Of a DNA stretch of 64,000 nucleotides, positions 45,701 to 58,208 are shown piece after piece. Within the stretch, counting starts at the first letter, position 1, and each line of letters begins with the position of its first letter. The position numbers and the translations under genes are program-made. Source of the stretch: Hofstenia miamia (Eukaryota > Xenacoelomorpha > Acoela); NCBI GenBank assembly GCA_004352715.1, contig SCFE01000106.1, positions 872,211 through 936,210 of the forward strand, in the 5' to 3' direction. The notes under the pieces are model-generated. The model searched no databases and had not been told where the DNA came from. It worked only from the letters and a program-made list of their open reading frames with translations.

Positions 45701-48700
45701 AGCCCATGAAAGCAACAAAGACCTTTGACTGTTTCTTGATATGAGCAAAGATATTCCAAACCCATTGCGTCATGCCGTGCGCAAAGTCAGAGGTTAGAAC
45801 GGAAAAGAAAAAAGAGACTCTCATCTATCACGTGGTGCATTCAGATTAAGCATAGCTTTAAAAGTTTTTAAGTTATAAGCTTTTAATTTTTTTTATAAGA
45901 TTATGAAAATTTTTCAAAAAATCACTGGGCAACTTAAGGTTAAAGAGATTAATTAAAAGAATAAACATACGTTGCCGAAACTTAGCTGATATAAAGCTAG
46001 GGTATTCATTTATTCATGTTTCCAATTAATCATAAGTATTTCAAAAAATTTAATTGAGACTATTTGTGAACATAAATTAAATCAAATTTGAGATAAATTA
46101 AACAAGCAGATTTTCGCTTTGAATTGACCAACCGTTGTTTCTTTCATCTATAATATGTAATTGTTCTGGCTGCAAAGAAGAGAATTCCTATTTAATTTGT
46201 ACATAATGTAAATTTCTATTTATTTAAACTTTCTTTAAAAAGTAAAGTTTAAAAGTCTTTTAATGAAAATATATAACCTGAGAAAGAGACTCAAGTTGCG
46301 TATTTCTAGGCCCAACAAAATGTATGTTTTAAAAAGTGTTCCTCTAACACTACCAGAATGAAAACATAGTTGGTATTCTCAATTGAGTTAGAACGTAACC
46401 AATTGAATCAAGGAGGGAGCTATTTTTTTCGAGTAATGAGGGGAAACTTAATCTGAATTAATTATCATCTATGAAGAATATCACAATAACTTGGAGTTTT
46501 CTTTTAAGATATTTGGAAGTTTTTGAGGAGTATATACATCCCAATGCAAAGGGGAAACAGTTTTTCAGGGTAAAGTGCATTAATAGATAGTTAAAATGCA
46601 AACGTTGTTTTCAGAAATTTTGCAATTTTCTGCATCTTAAATAAAAAAATTGGTTAAGGAAACACCACAGGGGCATGTCTGTTTATCTTAGTGAATCTGA
46701 TATGGGTTAATATCTTTCTATGATGTTCTATGTACGACTTAAACGTTGTGCCTATCAACACAGCAGTCCTAAGACCAGACTGTAGTTGAAATATTGAGTT
46801 ACACGCTTTGATGGCGTGATATTTGTTTTTATTTTAACTGAGATTTGCTGTGAAATACGAAAAACTTAATGAGTACTAAATAAATGATAAATGAAAAGTA
46901 CTTTTAAATTTTAATATGAGGAGGCGAACGTAGGCATCCATCAAATAGAACTGCAAACGCCTTAATTCTGCATAAATTTTATTGTCGCCAGTGACACGAA
47001 ACTGATGCAATTAGCAGTAAATTGCGAGCGAATAAATATTTTAATCTCCGCCAGTCAGCTGCTGACATGCATATGAAAACAGGAGACATGTTTAATATTT
47101 CATTAAATTCATTTTTATTAGATTTCCAACTCCACTGTAACTCAATTCCCCATTTTGTAAAATCTATTGATCACCTTGTAAACTAGTTTATTGGCTCACA
47201 ATCAAAACCAGACAACAGTGAAATGCATTTCCAAAAGTTGATCATACCCGAAAAGTTTAATAAATTTTAGAAATTTACTTTACTCACATTTTTTGTGTAT
47301 TAATAATATTGGATTATTAGGGATATGTGAATATTTGGTATGCAGAAGTTTACAGTAAGAAGTTACATTATTCGTAGACGAAACCGATATTATTACTTGT
47401 GAAAAAATAACAGATCATTCTAACTTCTAAAAATTCTGGATTGGGCCATGATATTTGAATGCTACACTTTTGATGCAAAACAATTTTTTGATGAAGTCTT
47501 TAAATCTGAAAATTTGGTATGTTTTGGATTTTTTGGGAATATATTAAATATTTGTTGTAGTAGTGAGAAATCACTACAATTCATTATTAGCTTAACCTTA
47601 ATAATATGTGATTATTTTTCAAACTTTTTACATACTAAAACAAATAATACGTATTTCGGTTACTTTAATATTATGCCTGGGTTGAAAAATATTACCACAC
47701 ATAGAATGAGCAAATATATACAAAAAACTATATTAGGGGCTAGTATCCCTAATAAAAGTTAAGGAAATCACCAAGTCTCACTAAAAAGCTTTATAAATTC
47801 CTGAGAAAAAATTAAAAGGTTAATATGGGCTCGTTGATTTTTTCATGAGGAGTGAATTTTTGATAAAAATGCCCGAAATTTACAAATATAATTCAAATTG
47901 AAAAATGAATTAATTTTTGGTGATTGGCCAGCTGGCTAAAAGCCATCGTTATTTGTCAGAATTAGTTGATACACTAATAAACAGTGCAAATTTAGCAGCT
48001 CGAATTCAAATGTTTCAATGAAGCTTTATATTTACAAAATTATTTACATCATGCAACGAAGAATTTAGGAAAATTGAATTAAATATGTTTTAAGGACTTT
48101 TTCCCAAGTTTCAATGTAAATGTTATATTTCTTACATTTGAACACATCCTAATAATAAATATGAGTGATTTGACTTGAAAATTTATGAAAACCAATTTAT
48201 TGCTAAAAATAGTCTTAATTATCTTACATAAATTAGAATATTTTCTGACGTATTTAGCCGATAGCCAAAATTCATAAATCAATGGTCCGAATAACTAATT
48301 TGATATTTTAACTAAAAGTGTTTATATAACAGGAACAAAAGAAATTTTTTCAAAAAATTATTGCTTCAAAGAGCGCGGTAAAGTGGTGATTTAATTGCTA
48401 AATAAATTTAATTTACTTTGAAGATGCTAGAAGCGAAGTGCAAATATGGCTAAACTTTCTTCTATTTTCATTTTATTTGTATTATATATCTATAAAATCA
48501 TTAAATTATTTCCAAATATTTCAGTGAATGTCCTCTATCTTAAATAAACTAATCTTAATCTTAAACACTGACGATTAAGATTTCACAAACCTTGAGTTCA
48601 AACAATGACAAATATTTTCTTACATCTCATTTACTGCTTCAAAAACCGTTGGCATTAATACAAAATATTTCAGTTTCTTTAAAAAATTTAACTCAAATTT

Positions 48701-51700
48701 AATTCAATAATAATATTTTTAAAATATCTTTTTAAGCACAATTGAAATAGACTTCAAATAATTGCAAAAAACGCATAAATATTGTATAAATAAATTCAGA
48801 TTCACTAAAAATTAAAAAGGTATATAAGGTAAGAAAGTTGCAGATCCAAAACGTGAAGTCTTTTCCATATAGGAGTTAACACGGTGTTGTATTAATAATC
48901 TTCAAGACAGGATAATATTTGCAGAAACTCATTATTAGCAAATATAATTTATTAAAATAACCTTTCGATTTAATTCAGAATTAAAATATTCTTCGTCTTC
49001 AATAATTTGAACTAACAAAATGAGATTTCTACCTGAAGCACCTTTTTAATATAAAATTTGTGAAATAAATAATGGATTTATCAATTCAATATTTTTATGA
49101 GTACTTCTTAATTTAAAGAAAATAATTCAGTCCATATTGGATTCAACGGTGTCTAAAATTCTTCGATTAATTGGGGATTAGAGATTGCCTAACTTTATGT
49201 ATCATAGTATCACATTTTTTATATATAATATATATCTAAAATCAAATATATAGTATTTCAGCACAGTGATGTATTTTCTAAAGTACTTTGGAATGAATCA
49301 TGCTTTGTGTATTTGATATACATCACAAAGTAATTGAGTTGCTTTGAATAAACATACCTTGAAATATTTAAAAACAATAAATATTAAATTAATGAAACGA
49401 TTTTTAATCTACTGCTATCATCTTTCAAAAATTAAAATTTAAAAAAGAATCAATTTTCTTTGACATTGTTGTTCGCAATATTCTACTATTGAACTATCAC
49501 GTGGAAAGAAAACTTCCATAAACTAAAAAAATTTCAAAAATATATTAAATTTCAAAAAGTCAAGTAAAAATATTCTGTTTTCTTTGATTTATTAAAGTAT
49601 TTTCCATGCTAGCATATAGACAATGATATTCAGGTGCCATTATTTAAATAAGATATAAATGAAAACAAAACTCCCATTAATTATTTCCGTTTTCAAAATG
49701 CTTTGTAATTTTACTTTTTCCGAAATTTTAAAGAACTTTTGAAAAAGAACATTAAAAAATAGGTCAAAACATTAAACTTCAATGCGATTTTTCTTTTTCG
49801 AGGACACGCTAATTCTTTCTAATTGGATTTCTATTTATTGTCAATATAAATTTATTAACTCAATTAAATGAAACTTTATTTGAGGATTGTTCAATCAACT
49901 TGTTATAATTTTTTGGCTGCCCTTTAATCGACAATAACTATCGCATTTAATTTCTAGTTCTAAATGTTCTAATAGAAAAATGAAATTTGTAATCATATGG
50001 GCAGTTGATATACACTGTCTAAGGTGTACCGTACATGTAATCTGATTGGCATTAATTTTACTTCTTAAGTGCTTGCATAATGTATGTTAAAAAATTCATA
50101 TGTTTTCAGAACATGCTTTCTTTGGTTTTAAATTGTAATTGCCTTTTAAAAAACATAATTAAAAATCGCAGCATAAATAAATATTTTAAATGAAGCTATT
50201 ACAAATGAAGAATAAAAACTTAAGCATTTGACCAATCATTGTCTGAATAAATATTTGCAAATCTTCTTGCAATTCAAATAATGTAAAATTATATCATTTA
50301 CAGTAAATTAAGCTTTATGGAATTAACGAAAACAACAGAATTTAAAAAAAAACAAATATATTTCCAATTATTTTAAGTTATTCTGCCTTATGAAGACTTA
50401 TGAAATATGAGATGGTTCCATTATTCATGTAAATAAATAACATCCATCGAAAATTGAATTTTGGACATTTAAGGGAGCATATCGCTTACTAATGGACTGA
50501 ATCTGACCTGTTGGAAATAAATGGTGTTTTTTACCATGTATGATTAATCCAATATTTTATGCCTAATTTAATACAACTGTCAAAATAAAATTTATTGTGA
50601 CTAAATGTCACATCATTGAAAGCTTGTCTGTCTACATTTAAGTACTTAATATAACAATATTAAATATACGCCTAAGTCTAAGAACCGTCTGCAGTTCAAA
50701 TCAATGTGAAAATTTCTTCAAATTTATCTAACCTGGTTTTTGTTGGCTAAATTCACAAGCATAGAAATTGGTTTTATGTTAATACAGTTTATATTATTTC
50801 TAAAGTTTTGTTAAAGGATTTATAGTATTTTGTTGTTTAAATGAAGTCAATCCGCTTTACTAAACATAGAGCAACAAAAGTTAACATCGGTGCTGATTTC
50901 AAGGTGAATTTAACGAGTATGCACAAATAATCAATTTTCTGATAGTAGCTTAGTGAAAACAAGATGAACAGAAAGTGTTGGTACGAAAAATAATAAACTT
51001 TTTCTTCATAAAATATTAGTAGGTTTTTGTCCGAAATTGTGAGATGTCTGCATATCAAATTACATACAATGAAGCTTTTGCTAATACTAAGGAAACATTT
51101 GGAGAAACTGAAACTCGACCATGCAGCTGATGTTCCAAGCTGCTATGCACTTGTTAGAATAGGCTTTGATTTCTTCAGAAAGATTCAGCAGCAAATTATC
51201 AAACCCTATAATAAAAACTTTTCAATTGAAATTCGTAAGATTCCTTAGAGGCCAAACAATGAACTTGAAACGCTTTAACGGGAAACAGTAGGAAAATATC
51301 CTGCATCTGGTTCCCCTCAGGTATAGAATCTTAAATTAAGCTTAGCGCGGATATCCCCGAAATAAGTCTAGACAAAGATATTAAAAATGAATCTTAAATT
51401 CAGTCCCTAAAACTGATGAAGGGACACGTGCGTTATAGCAAATTGTGATTGAAATCAATTTGTCAATAAAAAATAATAAATACACATATAGATTTAATTT
51501 ATCCAATTCAAGTGTCGATTTAAGACAGTTGCACAAAATCAATTGTGAAAAAATTGATTTGTTTCAAAATTATAGAATTAATTGCATTAGCCATTCTATT
51601 GTAAGAATAGCCTTATAAATAATGAAATATTTTTAAGAAAGCCTAATGTATGGATGAAAGCTCATCAAATGTACATACAATAGAATTCGAGGATAGAAAA

Positions 51701-52294
51701 TATCAGTCTCTATAAACGTAAAAACAAAGACTGGAGCAAGTGGGATGTTTGCTTAAGCATATGAAATCTAGATTTTGATAAGTTTCTATTAAGCTTACAC
51801 ACCATTCTACGATGATATAACAATATCTTTAAAAGTTTCTTCTTTCTCGTTTAAACATAAACATTTGCTATAAAATTAATAAATAATAAACATGGAGCAG
51901 CAAGTTAATGGGTAAAAATTAAAAGTAATTTTATTTTAAACTCAGTTTAGTGTATGTTTAGAAATTAGATTGTGTATTAAGAACGCGCCGTTTGTTGTGC
52001 AAAAAGTCTACTGTCTTTTATTTAAATAAGCACCATAAATTTTCCTCACGACTTCGAAAATTGAAATCAAATCAAAGAAAAAACACATGCGCAATTTGGA
52101 ATCCTTGCCTGCCAAAGTGTTAAATTCCTTTGATATGATTTAACATAAATTGTTACTCAATAAATATCATAGTTCGAGTGAATATGCTGCTATATGTACA
52201 TATAAATTTATATACGTACTAACTCATCCCACATATAAATATATATATATATATATATATAATATATAAATTTATTACAAGTATATTATATATT

Positions 52295-52326
<32 letters not shown>

Positions 52327-53816
52327 NNNNNNNNNNNNNNNNNNNNNNNNNNNNNNNNNNNNNNNNNNNNNNNNNNNNNNNNNNNNNNNNNNNNNNNNNN
52401 NNNNNNNNNNNNNNNNNNNNNNNNNNNNNNNNNNNNNNNNNNNNNNNNNNNNNNNNNNNNNNNNNNNNNNNNNNNNNNNNNNNNNNNNNNNNNNNNNNNN
52501 NNNNNNNNNNNNNNNNNNNNNNNNNNNNNNNNNNNNNNNNNNNNNNNNNNNNNNNNNNNNNNNNNNNNNNNNNNNNNNNNNNNNNNNNNNNNNNNNNNNN
52601 NNNNNNNNNNNNNNNNNNNNNNNNNNNNNNNNATATATATATATATATATATATATATAATCTATTTTCAAGACAAATTTACTTTTATAATTTTATTTAT
52701 TAATCGCGTTAAGATCGCATATTTCATTAAAATGTCAATAAATGATTTATTGATACAGTTATAGCAGCAAGAGGTTCTATCGACATCGTTATTGGGTCAA
52801 TTATCTGTCATTCAATGTAGATGTCATTATATTTGGATTTTTAAGATGACTAAAAAGAAATGTATGTAATATTTTGTGGCCTCAAGTCATTTTGGGTATC
52901 CTCACGTGGACAGGTTATACAAAATGTGCAAATGTTTTTTATTTTTCATCAATGAGAATTTTTCCACACAATATGAGAAGAAATCAATTTCTATTGATAA
53001 AATATTGATTTATGACTTGGAATTCCTTATTGAAATAAGGCACTCCTTTATCAACTGGATGTCAATTTCATAAAACATGATCCATATTTCTTGCAAATAA
53101 ATATTGAATTAAATTATAATAAATGACCAGAGTATACCTCAATAATTGAATATACGTGCATTTGCATAATATTAGAGGTACAATGACAATCAATTGGTTA
53201 CTAACAAAATGCTTTGAAGTGCAAATTTCGAACGTCATTGTTATGTGAAGAATATATATGTTTTACCTCTACAAGTAAAGCTGGCGGTTATTAGAATCGA
53301 AAAACACAAATTTTATTTAGTCATTAATTCATATAGCATGTATTCTTGATCGTTTGTATTAATTTATGTATATGTATATACTAATTATCTAATTGAATTA
53401 AAAATTTTTTTAATCTTTTGGCAAAAGTCTTTAAACTGGAAGGTGTGTTTTTTCAAATGAATCTCGAGAAATAACCTTAATTCTAGCGTTAAAATATATA
53501 AAATGAATCTTAGGCCTAAAGTTTAATTATAATTTTGCAACATTGAATTAAGTAACAAATTCCAAATATTTTTTGAAATTGAAGCTAAATTGATATTAAA
53601 TGATATTTTCTGTTTTTAAAGAAGAGCTAGCAAAAATGGGAGTATGAAAAGCGAAAAGCGGCTTTTAGACGAACGTGAAAATGTTATGCTAAATCGTATT
53701 CTAACAAATGACAATATGGTATTTCGAACTGACTATTTTGCAAATGTTCGAATTTAACACTAAATTACACAAAATATGAAATTTAAATCATTTGGAGAAG
53801 ATTTCTTGTGGTCTAG
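42753..53816. other. long AT-rich gene-poor stretch
   Basis: It contains TA arrays at 43013-43057 and 52234-52660 (the latter with a 306-base N run, 52327-52632). Weak islands: a minus-strand acceptor with 28 codons near 44370-44452; a GC-richer plus-strand block at 45743-45800 with MSKDIPNPLRHAVRKVR before GTTAGA; and a plus-strand block at 51091-51233 ending in GTAAGA. None has enough support to call. No transposon ends were seen. Confidence 0.4.
52234..52660. repeat. (TA)n-rich tract containing an assembly gap
   Basis: Several TA arrays separated by short AT-rich spacers and a 306-base N run. Confidence 0.9.
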
Positions 53817-53920
53817 ATCCCATACATTTCAGCATTGATCCGGGTAGCAGTTCGTATTTCTGGCAGCATCCAAAAACCTTTTTTTCGGGATCGAAGAATA
53901 AACTAGAGTTTAACGGTAGC
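53817..53920 (+). CDS. candidate exon, strand uncertain
   Basis: A GC-richer island after a good plus-strand acceptor (atttcttgtggtctag). It reads P-I-H-F-S-I-D-P-G-S-S-S-Y-F-W-Q-H-P then KTFFSGSKNKLEFNG, with possible donors at 53916 (GTAGCG) or 53921 (GTA ATT). The minus strand is also open (L-P-L-N-S-S-L-F-F-D-P-E-K-K-V-F-G-C-C and on), so the coding strand is not certain. No family recognised. Confidence 0.35.
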
Positions 53921-55134
53921 GTAATTATGCAATTCTTGATTGTTCGTGAATATGAAACAATTTTAAATTCGAAAATTATTCATTTTTATTGCTTGAAATA
54001 TTCATGAAGTCATTAATAAAACAAAGACTTTAATAAATTTCTAAGAATTTACAAGTTAAGTTTAGAAAATGACATCATTTAACTTTGAAATGCTTTCAAT
54101 ATTTATGTAAATTTTAAATTAGAACTTTTTTGACATTTTTTAAAATTGTTTTTAACTATTAATCTACTATGCAAATCTAAAAGTAGGAAAAGGGTAAGAA
54201 CAATTTATTGTTATATCTCTTACTTATAACTCTAAATACGTGCTTTAATTAATTGTTTTTATAAATAACTTATATAAATTTTTCAACTCATTATAAGCTT
54301 CTAAATTAATGGAAGTAAAATTATTATAGAAAAAATATTATTTTGGAATGACTAATGCTAAATGTATATTATCGAAGTGTCAAAGAAATGTATGTTTGGA
54401 ATCCCTTTATATCTTTCTTAACTTGCCTTAACTTGTCAAAGTACGTATCAGCGAGTTGCATAAACCATAAAAAGAAATTATAATCCTACGTAGTCATTTA
54501 CAACACTTCTTTGAAATTATAAGATTTATGCAAGTCGTGCTTAATAAAATTCCAGCTTTGAAGTAATTAATTTAATAAGGAAGTATTAAAAGTTTTTGTT
54601 TTTCGTCAATTGAAGGTTGTATCACAGCAATCTTTGTGCCTGCCAGCATTTTCACAATTAAAATTTACTTTAACAATATATATTTATATGATAGCAACCA
54701 GTCTCTTAATACATTGAAGTATTTGAGTGTTACGAAGTTGCCGAAAATATAAGTGTAGCCTAAAGATATGCATTATCATAGCTTTATTGTTGAACTAGAA
54801 AAGAGTCTACAATAATAGAAACAAATTATCGAATGGAATTCGAATAGACTTATAATGATTATCTGTTACTGTTATATATTAATAAATATTAAATTATGTA
54901 TAAACCTAAGAATAAACTATTAGGACCAGCATTAAAAATATTATTTACTCATAGGGCGAGAGAATGGAATTTGCTTGCGAGGAGTTATAATAACAACTGA
55001 TATCAGACTTTTGTAGTATTGTTAAGAACCTAAATTTTGCTAGAAAGCTAAAGTTAACATATTTATTTTAACTTGAATGAGTTTACTTAAATAATCTGCA
55101 TATGATATAAAAATTCATATATAATCGTAAGCCA

Positions 55135-55138
<4 letters not shown>
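53921..55138. other. AT-rich non-coding stretch
   Basis: Nothing recognisable. Confidence 0.45.

Positions 55139-55170
<32 letters not shown>
55139..55170. repeat. (TA)n microsatellite
   Basis: Pure TA array. Confidence 0.95.
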
Positions 55171-55171
<1 letters not shown>

Positions 55172-55808
55172 CTTAATTAAGATTAGAAGTCTAAAACACC
55201 ATTTATTAATTGAATATCTATCAATTGATGTTTACGATTACTTAGCATTCAAATTGCGAATGGAAATCTAATTTAAATTCCATGCTAGAATTGCAACAAT
55301 GAAAAAACAAAACTTTAAAAGAATTATTCAACCATTATCTAAAACTATATTTTAAATTGCTTATTGTAGAATTCTAAATGAGGCGATTTCACATTAAAAG
55401 GTTTTTACCTTTAGTCTTTTGGCGCCATAGAAAGTGCCTCTAACATATTAATTAAAATTTTATCAAACGAAACATTTACTTCGGGTGGTATTAGCATAAA
55501 CAAGAGCATTTAGAAACTTAAGTAGTCTGATCCTTACTAATTGCCCAACAAATTCAAGGAAGTCTTCAAAGTCAAAGTTTATACAAATTCTAACTTATCA
55601 GTAGCTTTAAATCAATACAAGATAACAAGCGTATACTTCAAATTTCATACAGTTATCATTTCATGCTTTCATTTTGGAATGGAGATTATCGCAAAAACTG
55701 AACTGAAATATTAATATATTAAACTTAAGCTTTTTGTTTATAGCTTTCACTAAATAATAAAGAGATCTGAAATCTAGAGAATAGTCTCCTCTTTCATATA
55801 TATCCATA

Positions 55809-55820
55809 TTTGGCGCAAAA
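55809..55820. promoter_or_regulatory. E2F-like site upstream of a GC-rich exon
   Basis: TTTGGCGCAAAA matches the E2F/DP consensus (TTTSGCGC) and is nearly palindromic. It stands about 50 bases left of a CpG-rich block with a consensus splice donor, a plausible promoter position. A single short match is weak evidence on its own. Confidence 0.35.
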
Positions 55821-55859
55821 TTTTCATTCTACCGCGCGACGACTTCTGACTTTGAGCAG

Positions 55860-55913
55860 CGGGCGCGCGGGAAGAACTTGAATGATCTATTGACAGAACA
55901 CAAAGAAGTGGAG
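55860..55913 (+). CDS. candidate exon or first exon in a CpG-rich island
   Basis: The only strongly CpG-rich block in the window (55829-55870) leads into RARGKNLNDLLTEHKEVE, ending at a perfect GAG|GTGAGT donor (55914). A possible acceptor (gacttctgactttgagcag) precedes 55860. The same frame is also open back past 55809, so it may be a first exon, either coding or 5' UTR. A 7-base GC hairpin (CCGCGCG and CGCGCGG) spans the acceptor. The gene would run rightwards. I found no downstream partner exon. Confidence 0.42.
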
Positions 55914-56550
55914 GTGAGTTATGCTGCAATAGACTTTTTGTAAACAACATTTATGGGAAGAATTTGAGTGCCTTTGTATAAATTTGATTTTTTATTGACA
56001 AAAATTCCATATTTTAATGTACTTCACACACAGAAATAATTTTAGGGCAAATTTTTTACAAAACAGACACACAACTTACCCATAAATGTGTCTAAAGCCC
56101 AAGATTCCAAAATTTCCTAATAATCTTGACGAAAATAGGTTGTTTGGGGCTAAGCTTAATAGGTACATAAAAACATAAAAAACTTATAATGTCAAAATTG
56201 TGTTTTGATGTAGCTTCTTAGGAAAATTCTAGACCATTGTGTGTTTTATTAACCACATGACAACACGGAATATATTTAATCAAATCAGAATTAGTTCGCA
56301 ATTAGAAGACATTGTTATATGAAATCAGCATTATTATCTGCTAATCAAATTCTAAGAAGGATGAATAATTTTCTTTTACAAAGTACATCTTAAAAATTCA
56401 TGTAAAGCAAATTGGAATAGATTTACCTTTTTTGATTCGTTGTATAGTTGACGAAACGACATCGACAGAGGTCTTTATATTCAGGATTGCTCAACTTCAG
56501 TATTAAAACTAAATTAAAAAATTTACGTAATAAATAATAATTACATAACG

Positions 56551-56587
<37 letters not shown>

Positions 56588-56971
56588 TAAATCGTGTTGT
56601 ATAAGTAACCCTAAGAAGTTGTATATTACATATTACTAAGTGCTCCTTGAAGAGTAATATTTTCTCGTTATTTTCTCAAAGATAACTAATATTCCTAGCA
56701 ACTTTGCCTTTTAGTTTTCATTCTTACTTATTGATTATTATTCAAATGCAAAACTTTAATGTAGCCTATGTTAATGATCATGATGTGTATTGAGTTAACT
56801 AAGTCATATATTTTCATAGGCAAGTAAAATGTCACAATAAAAAGATTTTAAAACCATGAGTTGACCCAAAAACTTTTTGTAGTACAAAAGTAACGCAAAT
56901 ATTAAAGCGAGATTAATTACTATTTTATTATTGTAAAGAGGCATATTAAATGTTTCTAAGATATTTTGATA
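55914..56971. other. AT-rich stretch, intron if 55860-55913 is an exon
   Basis: It contains a TA array at 56553-56588 and nothing else recognisable. Confidence 0.4.
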
Positions 56972-57112
56972 CCCTAGTAAAGACGTTTGGAAAATTTGGC
57001 AAATATTTGCCAAATATTTATATAAAAATGCATAATTTTTGTAAATGGAAATATTCCAAATATTTGGCAAATATTTGCCAAATAATACCCAAATTTTCCA
57101 AATTTGTACAAT
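56972..57112. mobile_element. palindromic foldback MITE, copy 1
   Basis: Two perfect 20-base palindromes TTTGGCAAATATTTGCCAAA (56995-57014 and 57063-57082) sit inside inverted flanks, GTTTGGAAAATTTGG on the left and CCAAATTTTCCAAAT on the right. The left edge CCCTAGTAAAGACGTTTGG resembles the complement of the right edge of the copy at 57697-57875 (CACTAATAAATCAGTTTGG). The palindromes read the same on both strands, so open frames here are an artefact. Confidence 0.6.
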
Positions 57113-57696
57113 TTGTACATTCATTAATTTACAGCTTATTTGAATAATTAAAAGTGTGCGTAATATATAATAAACTATTTCAAACATTTTTGAAACCAAT
57201 ATAACGAAAATTTTAACTTTTTATTGACTACTATTATAAACAATTAAAATATTTATATATCTAAGAATAATTTATGCAACATTTAAGTACGCAATTAGTA
57301 CTAGTTATGGACTAACGTTATCACCTGTGTTCATTTACTTTTTTATGTTCATACCAGAAATGTACTATACCTATAGATGTTTAAATTATAATTCATAATT
57401 GCCAAAATTTTGAGCGAATTGTTATGGAATATAAACAAGCTTATTTCGTATTTAATCAATGTTGTTTTAGTTTGAAATTATGATGTTGACTGACATACCA
57501 ATTCATAAATGGAATTGGTTGGCAGTTGATTTTTGTAGTTTAGACCATTACTTGTTGGTCTTGGGTCTCTACATCTTTGTATACACTTAAATGTATACTG
57601 TGTAGGCAGTTTAAACAACTTCTCTTATAAATAAATAACTGACGAAATTTTAATGCTTTGTATGAGTGTAATTGTTTAATACATTTGCTATACTCT

Positions 57697-57875
57697 AAAA
57701 ATTCACTTAACCCAAAATTTGGAAAGTTTGCCAATTATTTGCCAAATAATTGAAAAGTTTGCATAATTTTTGGAAAATTTGGCAATTATTTGCCAAATAT
57801 TTGGAATCCATTTGCAAATCTTATCCAAATATTTGGCACTAAATTGCCAAATTTTCCAAACTGATTTATTAGTGT
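57697..57875. mobile_element. palindromic foldback MITE, copy 2
   Basis: Repeated TTTGCCAATTATTTGCCAAA-type units and CCAAATATTTGG are arranged as inverted repeats. The outer ends start CACTTAACCC and, on the complement, CACTAATAAA, which hints at a CACTA-type element, but no 3 bp target duplication is visible. Confidence 0.55.
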
Positions 57876-58169
57876 ATATTAAAATATTGCATTGCATTCC
57901 ACTCTGTTTATATATATTCTGACACTAAATACAAATCTACAGAATGGTAGGCAGAAAAATTGGCATATATTTTTAAGAGCATACACAATTTGGATCCTTG
58001 ATATATTAGTAATAGTCTTTTTTATGAATATATTAAAAATGGTTTAAAGACACATTTATTCAGTCAATTTATTACAAAAGAAAACAGAAATTCAAATGCA
58101 TCTTAAATTGTATTTGAATAGAATAGAATTTGTAAAATGCGTAGGATAAATATTAATATTTTATTATTA

Positions 58170-58208
<39 letters not shown>

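Noticed and set aside
45743-45845. GC-richer plus-strand block with MSKDIPNPLRHAVRKVR before GTTAGA
   Set aside because: The donor is weak, all three plus frames are partly open, and no partner exon was found.
55410-55512. Second E2F-like site (TTTTGGCGCCA) and a 32-codon minus-strand frame ending M-A-P-K-D
   Set aside because: The site falls inside the small frame, which has no acceptor. Neither is strong enough to call.
56804-57199. Minus- and plus-strand open frames with repeated K-Y-L-x-N-I-like peptides
   Set aside because: They arise from translating the palindromic TTTGGCAAATATTTGCCAAA repeats, which read alike on both strands.
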